From contig JAJFJA010000005.1 in assembly GCA_021774445.1 (NCBI GenBank), positions 137,790 through 201,789 on the forward strand: a stretch of DNA of 64,000 bases, written 5' to 3'. The DNA is from Alphaproteobacteria bacterium. Lineage in GTDB: Bacteria > Pseudomonadota > Alphaproteobacteria > UBA6615. Below the pieces are notes generated by a model. That model ran no database searches and was not told the origin of the DNA. It saw only the letters and a list, made by a program, of their open reading frames with translations. The translations under genes were made by a program, and so were the position numbers. Shown in pieces: positions 8,073 to 16,984 of the stretch. Position 1 is the first letter of the stretch. Each line of letters begins with the position of its first letter.

Positions 8073-11000
8073 ATGGACGGGCCTGAGAAGCCCCCTGCCC
8101 CAAAGGATACCGGCAAGGCGGACGAGCCGCCGTCGCGGCGCCGGGACCGTTGGTGGCAATGGCTAATACCCTTTGCTGCCGTTGTCGTGCCGTTAGGCCT
8201 ACTCGGCGGCGGCGGTTATTTTTTGTGGCAGCAGCGGGTCGGCGCCCTGCAAATTGCCGTGCCCTACATCAGTACGACTCTGGGTTGGGATGGCGGCTCA
8301 GCCACAGTGCAGGACTTCGGGACGGATCGACTGCATATCACCGACCTGGCCCTGGGATCGGAGCGCGCCATCACGGCGGATGTTGTCGATCTTCGGTTCT
8401 CGCTGTCGGACCTACTAAGCCGCCGTGTCGGAACGATACAAGTGGATGGGTTGCGCCTGGACGCGAGGCTCGAGGGCGGGCGCTTGGTGCTGCCGTTGCC
8501 AGGTGGGGGCGTTGGTGACTCGGACGCGCCACTGCAATGGCCGGCGTTGCCGTTCGCGGAAGCGGTGCTAAACGATGTGGTCCTGAATATCGACACGCCA
8601 CGGGGCCCGGCAAACCTGACCGGCAATGGGCGCTTTCAGACCAACAAGCCAGGCAGTGCGACGCTGGAGCTGGAAATCGCGATCGCCGGGCCCGCGGGGA
8701 CCCGCGGGAGACTGCGCGCGACCGGACGGGCCAACGATGCCGATGGCGATGCGATAACCTTAAGTCTGGTGTTCGAAACCGAGGCAGAGGGTTTCGGTCT
8801 GTCGGGGAATGGTGGCGGCAGCCTATCGGCGACCCTGGCGACCGACGGGGCCTCTGAAGCGGTCTTCGCCCTTGATGATATCGACCTCAACTACCCGGCG
8901 CAGGGCGTTGATGTGAAGGGACTTTCCGGCAATGGCACTGTTCTTGTCGAGGGCCGGAACCTGCGGCAGGCGGCAGTCGACCTCGACTACCAAAACCTGA
9001 CGGCGGTCGGTCAGCAACTGGCGCCGGGCCGCCTTTCGCTGGCGCTCGATGACGGCGCCATCGTGCTTCAAACCACGGCAGCGACACCCTGGGCCAACCT
9101 GGCGCTGACCGCCGAAGGGCGCATAGACGATGCCCAGCAGCCGGTACAATTCGTGCTGCGCGGCAACAGCCAAATCGCGCCGCTGATCGCCGCCACAGCC
9201 CAGCCGTTCAGCGCCGACGGGGAAATCGCCTTCGATATCGCCGGTGCTGTCAGCGATCCTTTGGGGTTGGTGCAGGCAGAGCGGATAGCGCCGCTGACCT
9301 GGCTCGATGCCCTGATTTTGGATGGCCAACTCGATCTGGATATCCGGGATTTTGCCCTTGGCGATAACGTCCAGGGGGGTGCCATGGCCGGCGAGCTAGT
9401 CCTCGATGTGACGCCCGGTTCGATAATGGTTCAGGCACCGAGGGGGATCAATCTGGCCCTGGATCGCCTGCCGATAGAGGCGCCCGAAACCGAGATCGAC
9501 GGGTTGCGAACCGCGTTGGATGGACCGATCTCGCTGATCCTCGGCGGCGATGCGGGAACGCGCCCGATGCTGCACGCGGCGAAAGGCGACGATGGCTATG
9601 AGTTGACCTTCGATACCGGCTTCAACTGGCCCGAGTTGTTCGATGGTATCGGCGGCGAGCTATCCGCGGCGGTATCGGTCGATCCGGACCTGAAAATCCG
9701 GTCCTTCGCGATGCCGTATCTGCTGGCGAACCTCGAGGGCGTGGCGCATGCGGGATTGGCGGGCGCCGCCGAAATCCTGCTGAGCGATGTCGTGGGACGG
9801 CCGGGCGCGTTCTCGGGGCAAGCGTCCGCCGGGCTGCGTAGCGCCGGTGGGGTGCTGGCGAATTTTCGTTTCAACGAGGCGCTGCTTGAGGTCGAAGGAC
9901 CGTTCCGGTTCGACGGGAAAGAGTTCGTCTTCTCGCCGAGTGAGGCGAGCCGCGCCGCGGTCGCCGATCTTGCCGGCGCCAACGGCTTGGCGACACGCGA
10001 ACGGGTGATCATAGAACTGGACGGATCGGCGCACGAAATCAGGTTGCCAATCGGCGGCGAACCGATCTTCGACATGACGCTGGCGCCGATCTCGGTCGGA
10101 CTGATCTTTGGCGAGGACGTACAGGAAATAGACGTTTCCCTAGGTGCCGTGACATTGACGGGAAGCAAGGGCGCGATTGAAGTGGCGTTGGCGGACAGCG
10201 GGATCGCTATACCCGGTCAACCGGTGCGGATCGCCAATATCGTTGGAAAAGGCAAGATCGACGCCGAACGGCGGCCCTCGGCCAAGGTGAGCATCGGCAA
10301 CATCAGCCATACGGCGACGCCGGCGTTCGTCGTGCCGCTGCAACTCGATGCGACCGTCGCGGCGACCGAGACAGGCGACCTCAAGCTCGAAGCCGAGGTA
10401 AAGGACCGGAGCGGAAGGCTTAACTTTGTGCTGGCCGGCGCCCATGACCGAAAGAGCGGGCGCGGCGAGGCAAAGGTAACGATGAAGCCGATAACTTTCC
10501 TGCCGACGGTGCTGCAGCCGGACACCTTGTTCCCGGTGTTGCAGGGTCGGACCGAGATGGTCGACGGGGATATCGCCTTGACCACGGATATCCGCTGGGG
10601 TGATGGCGCGCTGGCGTTGCCGGCCGATCTATCCGTCACGTTGCGGGAGCTGACGACCAGCGAGATTCGGCTTGAGAACGTCAGTGCAGAGGTTCACTTC
10701 AATCAACTATTTCCGCCGACCACACCACCAGAACAGATAATCGAGATTGGTTTGGCGGCAGTTGGCGTGCCGCTGACCGACGGGCGCGTGATCTTTGAAT
10801 TGCGCGAAGGTCTAAAGATCCAGGCACAGCTGCGCGAACTCGACATGTTCGGAGGTTTGTTAAACAGCGAGCCATTCGAATATGTCCCCGGAATGGACCC
10901 GTTTACGGTGGTGCTTACGGCGAATGGTGTCGAGTTGGAAGAATTGCTGGCGATTGCCGAACTTGGCGAGATTAGTGCCTCAGGAACTCTCGATGGCGTG

Positions 11001-11381
11001 CTGCCGATAACGCTGGAGAAGGGTGAAGTGGCGGTCCGCGGGGCAAAGCTGAAGACCGGCGGCGATGGGGGTGTTCTGACCTACAAACCGAAGGATATCG
11101 GTCCGGCACTGCGAGAGGCGGAGTTCAGCACGGGACTGTTTCTGCAGGCGGTGGAGAACTTTCACTATGAGACGGTGGAGGTCACCCTCGATGAGGGCGA
11201 GGCCGAGGATCTCGTGCTCGGTCTGCATCTGCAGGGGAATAATCCAGACCTTTATGGCGGCGCGCCGTTTGAGCTGAATGTGAAACTCGAAGGGCCACTC
11301 CGCGCGCTGCTCGATCGCGGCATCAGGACGTACAAACTGCCCGACCGTATCCGCGAGCAAGTTGTGGACATCGGCCGTTGA
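8073..11381 (+). CDS. ydbH: YdbH-like AsmA-family intermembrane lipid transport protein
   Basis: 1102 aa. After a charged, proline-rich cytoplasmic start there is one transmembrane helix (about residues 28-50, WLIPFAAVVVPLGLL), then a very long beta-rich periplasmic region with repeated short hydrophobic strands (DGLRLDARLEGGRL and many like it). The last 230 residues (for example ETVEVTLDEGEAEDLVLGL and KLPDRIREQVVD) look like the YdbH C-terminal domain. It is longer than E. coli YdbH (879 aa). In E. coli, YdbH, TamB and YhdP move phospholipids to the outer membrane redundantly. The YnbE and YdbL genes follow, which makes the assignment firm. Confidence 0.88.
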   Translation: MDGPEKPPAPKDTGKADEPPSRRRDRWWQWLIPFAAVVVPLGLLGGGGYFLWQQRVGALQIAVPYISTTLGWDGGSATVQDFGTDRLHITDLALGSERAITADVVDLRFSLSDLLSRRVGTIQVDGLRLDARLEGGRLVLPLPGGGVGDSDAPLQWPALPFAEAVLNDVVLNIDTPRGPANLTGNGRFQTNKPGSATLELEIAIAGPAGTRGRLRATGRANDADGDAITLSLVFETEAEGFGLSGNGGGSLSATLATDGASEAVFALDDIDLNYPAQGVDVKGLSGNGTVLVEGRNLRQAAVDLDYQNLTAVGQQLAPGRLSLALDDGAIVLQTTAATPWANLALTAEGRIDDAQQPVQFVLRGNSQIAPLIAATAQPFSADGEIAFDIAGAVSDPLGLVQAERIAPLTWLDALILDGQLDLDIRDFALGDNVQGGAMAGELVLDVTPGSIMVQAPRGINLALDRLPIEAPETEIDGLRTALDGPISLILGGDAGTRPMLHAAKGDDGYELTFDTGFNWPELFDGIGGELSAAVSVDPDLKIRSFAMPYLLANLEGVAHAGLAGAAEILLSDVVGRPGAFSGQASAGLRSAGGVLANFRFNEALLEVEGPFRFDGKEFVFSPSEASRAAVADLAGANGLATRERVIIELDGSAHEIRLPIGGEPIFDMTLAPISVGLIFGEDVQEIDVSLGAVTLTGSKGAIEVALADSGIAIPGQPVRIANIVGKGKIDAERRPSAKVSIGNISHTATPAFVVPLQLDATVAATETGDLKLEAEVKDRSGRLNFVLAGAHDRKSGRGEAKVTMKPITFLPTVLQPDTLFPVLQGRTEMVDGDIALTTDIRWGDGALALPADLSVTLRELTTSEIRLENVSAEVHFNQLFPPTTPPEQIIEIGLAAVGVPLTDGRVIFELREGLKIQAQLRELDMFGGLLNSEPFEYVPGMDPFTVVLTANGVELEELLAIAELGEISASGTLDGVLPITLEKGEVAVRGAKLKTGGDGGVLTYKPKDIGPALREAEFSTGLFLQAVENFHYETVEVTLDEGEAEDLVLGLHLQGNNPDLYGGAPFELNVKLEGPLRALLDRGIRTYKLPDRIREQVVDIGR

Positions 11382-11458
11382 GCGGAAGCCTTTGACTTAG
11401 CTCATAGCTTTCTCGAGACTCTACGCATATGTTGAAAGCCGCTACCGGGACACCAGAT

Positions 11459-11683
11459 ATGGGGGATATGGTTGTGAACGGTAATTTGCTACGGCGTCAT
11501 CCCGGCCGCTGGGTTTTCGCGGCGCTGGCACTAACTCTGGTGGCGTGTCAGCCCAGTGTGAAGATCGAGGCGCCGGACGAACCCATCGTGATAAACCTAA
11601 ACGTCAAGATCGAGCAGGAGGTTCGGATTCGTGTCGAACGCGAAATCGATGATCTCTTGCGTGAAAATGACGACCTGTTCTAG
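11459..11683 (+). CDS. ynbE: YnbE-family outer-membrane lipoprotein
   Basis: 74 aa from this start. It has a short basic start (NLLRRHPGRW), a hydrophobic core and lipobox L-V-A-Cys30. The mature part PSVKIEAPDEPIVINLNVKI...LLRENDDLF matches the strict YnbE pattern (EAPxxPIxINxNVKIE and a terminal DLF). In E. coli, YnbE multimerises at the outer membrane and docks to YdbH to complete the lipid bridge. The start is uncertain: ATGs at 11429, 11459 and 11468 and GTG at 11474 are in frame and none has a strong Shine-Dalgarno. It lies between ydbH and ydbL. Confidence 0.85.
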   Translation: MGDMVVNGNLLRRHPGRWVFAALALTLVACQPSVKIEAPDEPIVINLNVKIEQEVRIRVEREIDDLLRENDDLF

Positions 11684-11693
11684 GAATTTTGCC

Positions 11694-12047
11694 ATGTCCA
11701 TCTTGCGGCGGCTGCCACGCGTCCTACCAATCTTCGTTTTTGCCGTTGTTCTTGCCTTTGGCGCTGCCGGCCCGGCAGCAGCCGACGAACTTGACGATGC
11801 CAAGGCGAGCGGCGTGGTCGGCGAGACGTTCCGCGGCTATATTGCGCCGGTTGGCGATCCAACGCCCGAAGTCAGCGCGCTGGTCGACCGGATTAATTCC
11901 GGTCGCCGGGCCCAGTTCGAGGACATCGCCGCGCGCAACGACATTACCGTGGATCAGGTCGAGATTCTTACCGGCCAGCGGGTACTCGAAAGGGCCGCCG
12001 CGGGGACCTATATTATGGACGAAACAGGCAGCTGGAAGCAAAAATAG
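11694..12047 (+). CDS. ydbL: YdbL family (DUF1318) periplasmic protein
   Basis: 117 aa. A Sec signal peptide (RRLPRVLPIFVFAVVLAFG, cut near AAADE) leads to a small domain containing SGVVGETFRGYIAP, SALVDRINSGRRAQFEDIA and GQRVLERAAAGTYI, which is the DUF1318/YdbL pattern. In E. coli YdbL acts as a chaperone that tunes YnbE multimerisation on YdbH. An in-frame start at 11631 would overlap ynbE; ATG 11694 is preferred because it gives a proper signal peptide and follows an AGGAAT box 10 bp after the ynbE stop. Confidence 0.88.
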   Translation: MSILRRLPRVLPIFVFAVVLAFGAAGPAAADELDDAKASGVVGETFRGYIAPVGDPTPEVSALVDRINSGRRAQFEDIAARNDITVDQVEILTGQRVLERAAAGTYIMDETGSWKQK

Positions 12048-12109
12048 AGCCTGTTTTGGGAGTGCCTTGCTCTCGCCTGGCCTGATATTCCCCTCCCGCG
12101 GAGAGCTTT

Positions 12110-13030
12110 ATGAGTTTGCCCCAGTCAGTCGATGCGACCCTGGCATTGCTAGGGAAAGGCCGTTATGTGGCTGACCGAAGCCTAGCCACTGCCTTATACC
12201 TGGCGTTGGCGCAGGGGCGCCCGCTGTTCTTGGAAGGCGAGGCCGGGGTCGGCAAAACCGAGATCGCCAAGGTCGTGTCGGAGGTGCTGGGCCGCCGGCT
12301 GGTGCGGCTGCAATGTTATGAGGGCCTGGACGTTGCCTCCGCGGTCTACGAATGGAACTACGCCGCGCAGATGATCGAAATTCGGCTGGCCGAGGCAGAG
12401 GGTGTGCATGATCGTGAACAGCTGGGCACCGACATCTTCAACCAGCGGTTTCTGATCAAGCGGCCTTTGCTGCAGGCGCTCGAAAGCGATCTTGCCGGTC
12501 CGCCGGTGCTGCTGATTGACGAACTGGACCGCACCGACGAGCCGTTTGAGGCCTATCTGCTGGAGCTGCTGTCGGACTACCAGATTACGATCCCCGAGAT
12601 TGGGACAATCCGAGCCGACAGTCCGCCGATTACGATTATTACCTCCAACCGCACGCGCGAGATCCACGACGCGCTAAAACGACGCTGCTTTTACTATTGG
12701 GTCGACTATCCCGACGCCAAGCGTGAGTTGGAAATTCTGCGGCTTAAGGCGCCGGACGTGAGCGCGCGGCTGAGCGCGGAAGTGGTCGGCTTTGTGCAAG
12801 CGTTGCGAGGCGCCGATTTGTTCAAAGCGCCCGGCGTTGCGGAAACCATCGACTGGGCCTCGGCGCTGCATCAACTCGACATTATCGAACTGACCCCCGA
12901 GGCTATGGACAACACCCTCGGCGTGCTGCTGAAGTATCAGGATGATATCGTCAAGGTGCGAGGCAGCGAAGCGGCCAAGATGCTCGACCAGGTCAAGAGC
13001 GAGATCGCGGCGCAGCCGGTCGGCGGCTAA
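12110..13030 (+). CDS. coxD: MoxR-type AAA+ ATPase (CoxD-like)
   Basis: 306 aa AAA+ ATPase. Walker A is G43-E-A-G-V-G-K49-T and Walker B LLID137-E138; both are intact. The insert typical of MoxR proteins and the C-terminal lid (WASALHQLDIIEL) are present. In cox clusters CoxD works with CoxE to load sulfur and copper into, or otherwise remodel, the molybdenum active site. The CoxE gene starts 6 bp downstream, so the two are surely co-translated. A CGGAGAG box lies before the ATG. Confidence 0.92.
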   Translation: MSLPQSVDATLALLGKGRYVADRSLATALYLALAQGRPLFLEGEAGVGKTEIAKVVSEVLGRRLVRLQCYEGLDVASAVYEWNYAAQMIEIRLAEAEGVHDREQLGTDIFNQRFLIKRPLLQALESDLAGPPVLLIDELDRTDEPFEAYLLELLSDYQITIPEIGTIRADSPPITIITSNRTREIHDALKRRCFYYWVDYPDAKRELEILRLKAPDVSARLSAEVVGFVQALRGADLFKAPGVAETIDWASALHQLDIIELTPEAMDNTLGVLLKYQDDIVKVRGSEAAKMLDQVKSEIAAQPVGG

Positions 13031-13036
13031 GCGCCG

Positions 13037-14314
13037 ATGGCGGATGTGCGACGCCTTAACCCGAGCAATGGGGTCGATGAGCCGGTCGCGACCGGCGAGG
13101 GCGGCAAACTCGCCGCGAATATCATGCATTTTGCCCGGGTGCTGCGGACCGCGGGTCTGCCGGTCGGGCCGGGAAAAGTGCTGCACGCCATAGAGGCGGT
13201 AGAGACCGTCGGGCTCGACAACCGCAAGGATTTCTACTGGGCGTTGCACGCAGTCTTCGTCAATCGACGCGACCAGCGAGAACTGTTCGATCAGGCGTTC
13301 CACATTTTCTGGCGCAACCCACAATTGCTGGAGAGGCTCAGCGCGCTGGTGCTGCCGACGATCCAGGCAGAGCAGGAGCGCGAAGAACCCGGGCGCGACC
13401 TGTTGCGACGACTGGCCGAGGCCTTACAGCGCGATGTCACGGACGACTGGGATCCGGAAGGCGAGGCCGAGGAGGTTGCACCGGAGTTCGACATGGCGAT
13501 GACCTGGTCGGACCAGGAAGTCCTCGGCGACATGGATTTCGAGAAGATGTCCGCGAATGAGATCGCCGCCGCCAAACGTGCTATCGCGCGCATGCGGCTG
13601 CCGGTAACCACCGTGCCGACGCGGCGGATGCGGCCCGATCCACGTGGGGCGCGTGTCGACATGCGCGCCAGCTTACGCGCGGCCTTGCGTGCCGGCGGCG
13701 GAACCATCCCGCTACGCCGGCGCGCGCGGCGGCGGCGGCGGCCACCACTGGTCGTCCTGTGCGATATCTCCGGCTCAATGAGCCAATACTCCCGGATGCT
13801 GTTGCACTTCATGCATACGCTGAGCAACGATCGCGACCGGGTATTCAGCTTCGTATTCGGAACCAGGCTGACGAACGTTTCCCGACATCTGCGCTACCGC
13901 GATGTAGATGAGGCGCTGGTCAAGGTAGGCGATGCAGTGGAAGACTGGTCCGGCGGCACACGGATTGGCCAGTGTCTACATGACTTTAACCGCCTATGGG
14001 GGCGCCGGGTGTTGGCGCAGGGCGCGGTGGTGTTGCTGATTACCGATGGGCTCGACCGAGACGCCGGCGAAGGACTTGATGCGGAAATCGACCGGCTGCA
14101 CAAATCCTGCCGTCGCTTGATCTGGTTAAATCCGCTGCTACGCTATGAAGGATATGAGGCGAAGACCTTGGGCGCCCGCGCAATCCTGCCGCATGTCGAT
14201 GATGTGCGTAGTGTCCACAACCTAGCCAGCCTGGCCGAATTGACCGAGGCCTTGAGCGCGCTGGACAACCGGCGGGCGCCGTCCGTCAATTTCTTGCTGG
14301 AGAATGTGGCATGA
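13037..14314 (+). CDS. coxE: CoxE-like VWA-domain protein
   Basis: 425 aa. The C-terminal half is a von Willebrand A domain with the MIDAS metal site D243-I-S245-G-S247 preceded by PPLVVLCDI. Before it lies an arginine-rich segment (IPLRRRARRRRRPP). The N-terminal half has the CoxE pattern, including LPVGPGKVLHAIEAV. CoxE partners the MoxR ATPase in maturing molybdenum hydroxylases (family knowledge). The gene overlaps the next one by ATGA, so translation is coupled to the XdhC N-terminal gene. Confidence 0.92.
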   Translation: MADVRRLNPSNGVDEPVATGEGGKLAANIMHFARVLRTAGLPVGPGKVLHAIEAVETVGLDNRKDFYWALHAVFVNRRDQRELFDQAFHIFWRNPQLLERLSALVLPTIQAEQEREEPGRDLLRRLAEALQRDVTDDWDPEGEAEEVAPEFDMAMTWSDQEVLGDMDFEKMSANEIAAAKRAIARMRLPVTTVPTRRMRPDPRGARVDMRASLRAALRAGGGTIPLRRRARRRRRPPLVVLCDISGSMSQYSRMLLHFMHTLSNDRDRVFSFVFGTRLTNVSRHLRYRDVDEALVKVGDAVEDWSGGTRIGQCLHDFNRLWGRRVLAQGAVVLLITDGLDRDAGEGLDAEIDRLHKSCRRLIWLNPLLRYEGYEAKTLGARAILPHVDDVRSVHNLASLAELTEALSALDNRRAPSVNFLLENVA

Positions 14315-14640
14315 GCAGCGCGTTGGGCCATGAGACTGTACTGGCGCAGGCCGCCGCCTGGCGGCGTGCCGGCAAAGGCGTCGCCCTAGCGACGGTTGTC
14401 AGCACCTGGGGCTCGTCGCCACGCCCGGTCGGCAGCCAACTGGCGATCGATGAGGCCGGTGCCATGGTCGGCTCGGTTTCAGGTGGCTGTATCGAAGGCG
14501 CGGTTGTGCATGAAGCAAAGCAGGTGATCGCGGAAGGCGCACCGCGGCTGCTGGACTATGGGGTCACCAACGAGATGGCCTGGGAAGTCGGACTGGCCTG
14601 CGGCGGCAAGGTCGAAGTCTTCGTCGAGCGCGTGGACTAG
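14311..14640 (+). CDS. XdhC/CoxI N-terminal domain protein
   Basis: 109 aa, only the N-terminal XdhC_CoxI domain: WRRAGKGVALATVVSTWGSS, PRPVGSQLAI, VSGGCIEGAVVHEA and a closing GLACGGKVEVFVE. In full-length XdhC this domain precedes a Rossmann domain; here that second domain is a separate gene starting 6 bp later. XdhC binds sulfurated molybdenum cofactor and delivers it to the hydroxylase. The start overlaps the coxE stop (ATGA). The stop codon is followed by a new ATG, so this is a split, not an obvious frameshift. Confidence 0.88.
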   Translation: MSSALGHETVLAQAAAWRRAGKGVALATVVSTWGSSPRPVGSQLAIDEAGAMVGSVSGGCIEGAVVHEAKQVIAEGAPRLLDYGVTNEMAWEVGLACGGKVEVFVERVD

Positions 14641-14645
14641 GCGAC

Positions 14646-15356
14646 ATGCAATCGAGCACGCTGGCGAAAATCCTGGAAGCGCAAGAGGCCAAAGAACCTG
14701 CCGGGCTACTCACCCGGATCGAAGATGGCGCGCAGTGCCTGATTGTCGGCGACCGGCAATACGGATCATTGGCAGTAGGCGGAGATACCGTATCGGCGGT
14801 GACGGGCGCGCTGCGAGACGATAAGCCAGGGATGGTCGAGACACCCGACGGCCGGTTATTCGTCCAGGTCTTCAATCCTCCGAAACGGATGATCCTGGTG
14901 GGGGCGGTGCATATATCCCAGACGCTGGCACCAATGGCTGCATTGGCCGGCTACGATGTCACGATCGTCGATCCGCGCGGCGCCTTTGCCACCGCGGAGC
15001 GCTTTCCCGGCGTCGCGCTGAACCATGACTGGCCCGATGAGGCCCTGCAGCAGTTGGCACCCGACAGCCGTACTGCCATCGTCACCCTCACCCATGATCC
15101 GAAGCTGGACGACCCGGCACTGCAGGCGGCGCTGAATTCGGAGGCGTTCTATGTCGGGTCTCTCGGCAGTCGAAAGACCCATGCGGCGCGACTGGCGCGC
15201 CTGGACGAAGCCGGCTTTGGCGACGCGGCGAAGGCGCGCATTCACGGGCCGATCGGCCTCGCCATCGGTGCCAAGAGTCCGGCGGAGATCGCGGTGGCTA
15301 TCCTGGCCCAGGTGACCGACGTGCTGCATCGGGGGGCCCTGCGGGCCGCGGCATGA
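14646..15356 (+). CDS. XdhC C-terminal Rossmann-domain protein
   Basis: 236 aa. The Rossmann domain of XdhC starts near residue 80 (MILVGAVHISQTLAPMAAL) and carries the family blocks VTIVDPRGAFATAERFP, LTHDPKLDDPAL, GSLGSRKTHAARLARL and IHGPIGLAIGAKSPAEIAVA. The first 75 residues are a lone remnant-like segment (GDTVSAVTGALR). It acts with the preceding small gene product in cofactor sulfuration and insertion. The stop overlaps the next start (ATGA). Confidence 0.9.
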   Translation: MQSSTLAKILEAQEAKEPAGLLTRIEDGAQCLIVGDRQYGSLAVGGDTVSAVTGALRDDKPGMVETPDGRLFVQVFNPPKRMILVGAVHISQTLAPMAALAGYDVTIVDPRGAFATAERFPGVALNHDWPDEALQQLAPDSRTAIVTLTHDPKLDDPALQAALNSEAFYVGSLGSRKTHAARLARLDEAGFGDAAKARIHGPIGLAIGAKSPAEIAVAILAQVTDVLHRGALRAAA

Positions 15357-16984
15357 AGTTCGGCGCGATCCCGGTCGACCAAGCCGCCGGCGCCATTCTC
15401 GCCCATTCGCGGCGGGTCGCGGGCCGGGTCCTGAAGAAGGGCCGCTTGCTGACCGACGCGGACCTCGTCCTGCTATCAGCGGCGGGTGTGCGAGAGGTCG
15501 TGGCCGCCAAGCTGGAGCCCAGCGATGTCGGCGAGGATGCGGCCGCGACAACGGTGGCAAAAGCGAGCCAGGGTTCCGGATTGACGATGAGTGCGGCCTA
15601 TACCGGGCGCTGCAACCTGATCGCCGATACGGCCGGGGTGGTGTTCTACGACGAGAGGCGGCTTGTCCAATTGAACGGCGTCGACGAGTCAATAACCGTT
15701 GCGGCGCTGTCTCCTCATGACTTGGTGCGGCCGGGGCAATTGGTTGCGACGATCAAAATCATTCCATTCGCCGCGCCGGGGGACGCGGTCGAGCGTTGCG
15801 CCGGTCTGGCCCGGCGCGGCGGACCTTTGTTCCAAGTCAAGCCGGTGCGGGCACGCCCGGTCGGCTTGATACAAACCCAGTTGGACGGCACCAAGGTTCG
15901 CGTGCTGGACAAAGCGACCACGGTCACGGCAGACCGGCTCGACGCGCTCGGCTGTGAACTGTCGCAGGAATTGCGCTGCGCCCATGACGAGCCCGCCCTG
16001 GCGGCGGCCCTTACGCAACTTCGCGCCGCGGGTTGCGAGTTCATCTTGATAAACGGCGCCTCAGCCATCGTAGACCGACGCGATGTCGTGCCTGCGGGTC
16101 TCGAGGCGGCGGGCGGCGAGGTCGTGCATTTCGGCATGCCGGTCGATCCCGGTAACCTGCTGCTGCTGGGGCAGCTGGACGGATTCCCCGTGCTTGGCCT
16201 GCCAGGCTGCGCGCGATCGCCGAAACTGAATGGTTTCGACTGGGTGTTGCAGCGGCTGCTGGCGGATCAGCCGGTGGGCCCGGCTGAAATTATGGCCATG
16301 GGTGCCGGCGGATTGTTGAAGGAGATCCCCTCTCGTCCCCTGCCCCGCGCGGAAGCGTCGCGGGCGCTGGCCGAGCCCCCGCAAGCACCGCGCGTGGCGG
16401 CTGTCATCCTGGCGGCGGGTCAGTCACGGCGCATGGGTGCCACGAACAAACTACTGGCCGAGGTGGATGGCAAACCGATGGTGCGGCACGCAGTGGAGGC
16501 GGCGCTTGGATCACAAGCCGCGCCGATCATCGTGGTGACCGGCCATGAGGCTAAACGGGTGCGGCCGGTGGTCGACGCGCCGGGGCTGATCTTCGCGCAC
16601 AATCCGGATTTCGCCGACGGCCTCAGCACCAGCGTACGGGTCGGCCTCGGCGCGGTGCCCGACGATTGCGACGGCGCGATCATCATGCTTAGCGACATGC
16701 CGCAGGTGACCGCCGATCATCTTAACCGGCTGATCGCCGCGTTCAATCCGACCGAAGGGCGCGCGATCTGCGTGCCGTCTTGGCGCGGCAAGTTCGGCAA
16801 TCCCACCCTGTGGGCGCGACGGTTCTTCGATGAGATGCGGGCGCTCGACGGCGATACCGGGGCGAAACATCTGATCGGCGCCTATAGTGAGGTCGTCGCC
16901 GAGGTGGTCATGGAAAGCGACGCGGTGTTGGCGGACGTGGATTCGCCGGAAGCGCTGGCCGCGCTCACAGATCAAGCTGATTAG
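15353..16984 (+). CDS. molybdopterin-binding / MocA-type nucleotidyltransferase fusion
   Basis: 543 aa, two domains. Residues 1-335 resemble MoeA/MogA-like molybdopterin-binding proteins (FGAIPVDQAAGAILAHS, RKxGRLLTDADLVLLSAAGV-like start, later LGLPGCARSPKLNGFDWVLQ). Residues about 347-543 are a MobA/MocA NTP transferase: VILAAGQSRRMGATNKLL, an HNPDFADGLSTSVR block and LSDMPQVTADHL. MocA proteins attach CMP to molybdopterin, the cofactor form used by CoxL-type enzymes. Start overlaps the XdhC stop. The 3' end overlaps the convergent LysR gene by 20 bp. Confidence 0.9.
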   Translation: MKFGAIPVDQAAGAILAHSRRVAGRVLKKGRLLTDADLVLLSAAGVREVVAAKLEPSDVGEDAAATTVAKASQGSGLTMSAAYTGRCNLIADTAGVVFYDERRLVQLNGVDESITVAALSPHDLVRPGQLVATIKIIPFAAPGDAVERCAGLARRGGPLFQVKPVRARPVGLIQTQLDGTKVRVLDKATTVTADRLDALGCELSQELRCAHDEPALAAALTQLRAAGCEFILINGASAIVDRRDVVPAGLEAAGGEVVHFGMPVDPGNLLLLGQLDGFPVLGLPGCARSPKLNGFDWVLQRLLADQPVGPAEIMAMGAGGLLKEIPSRPLPRAEASRALAEPPQAPRVAAVILAAGQSRRMGATNKLLAEVDGKPMVRHAVEAALGSQAAPIIVVTGHEAKRVRPVVDAPGLIFAHNPDFADGLSTSVRVGLGAVPDDCDGAIIMLSDMPQVTADHLNRLIAAFNPTEGRAICVPSWRGKFGNPTLWARRFFDEMRALDGDTGAKHLIGAYSEVVAEVVMESDAVLADVDSPEALAALTDQAD

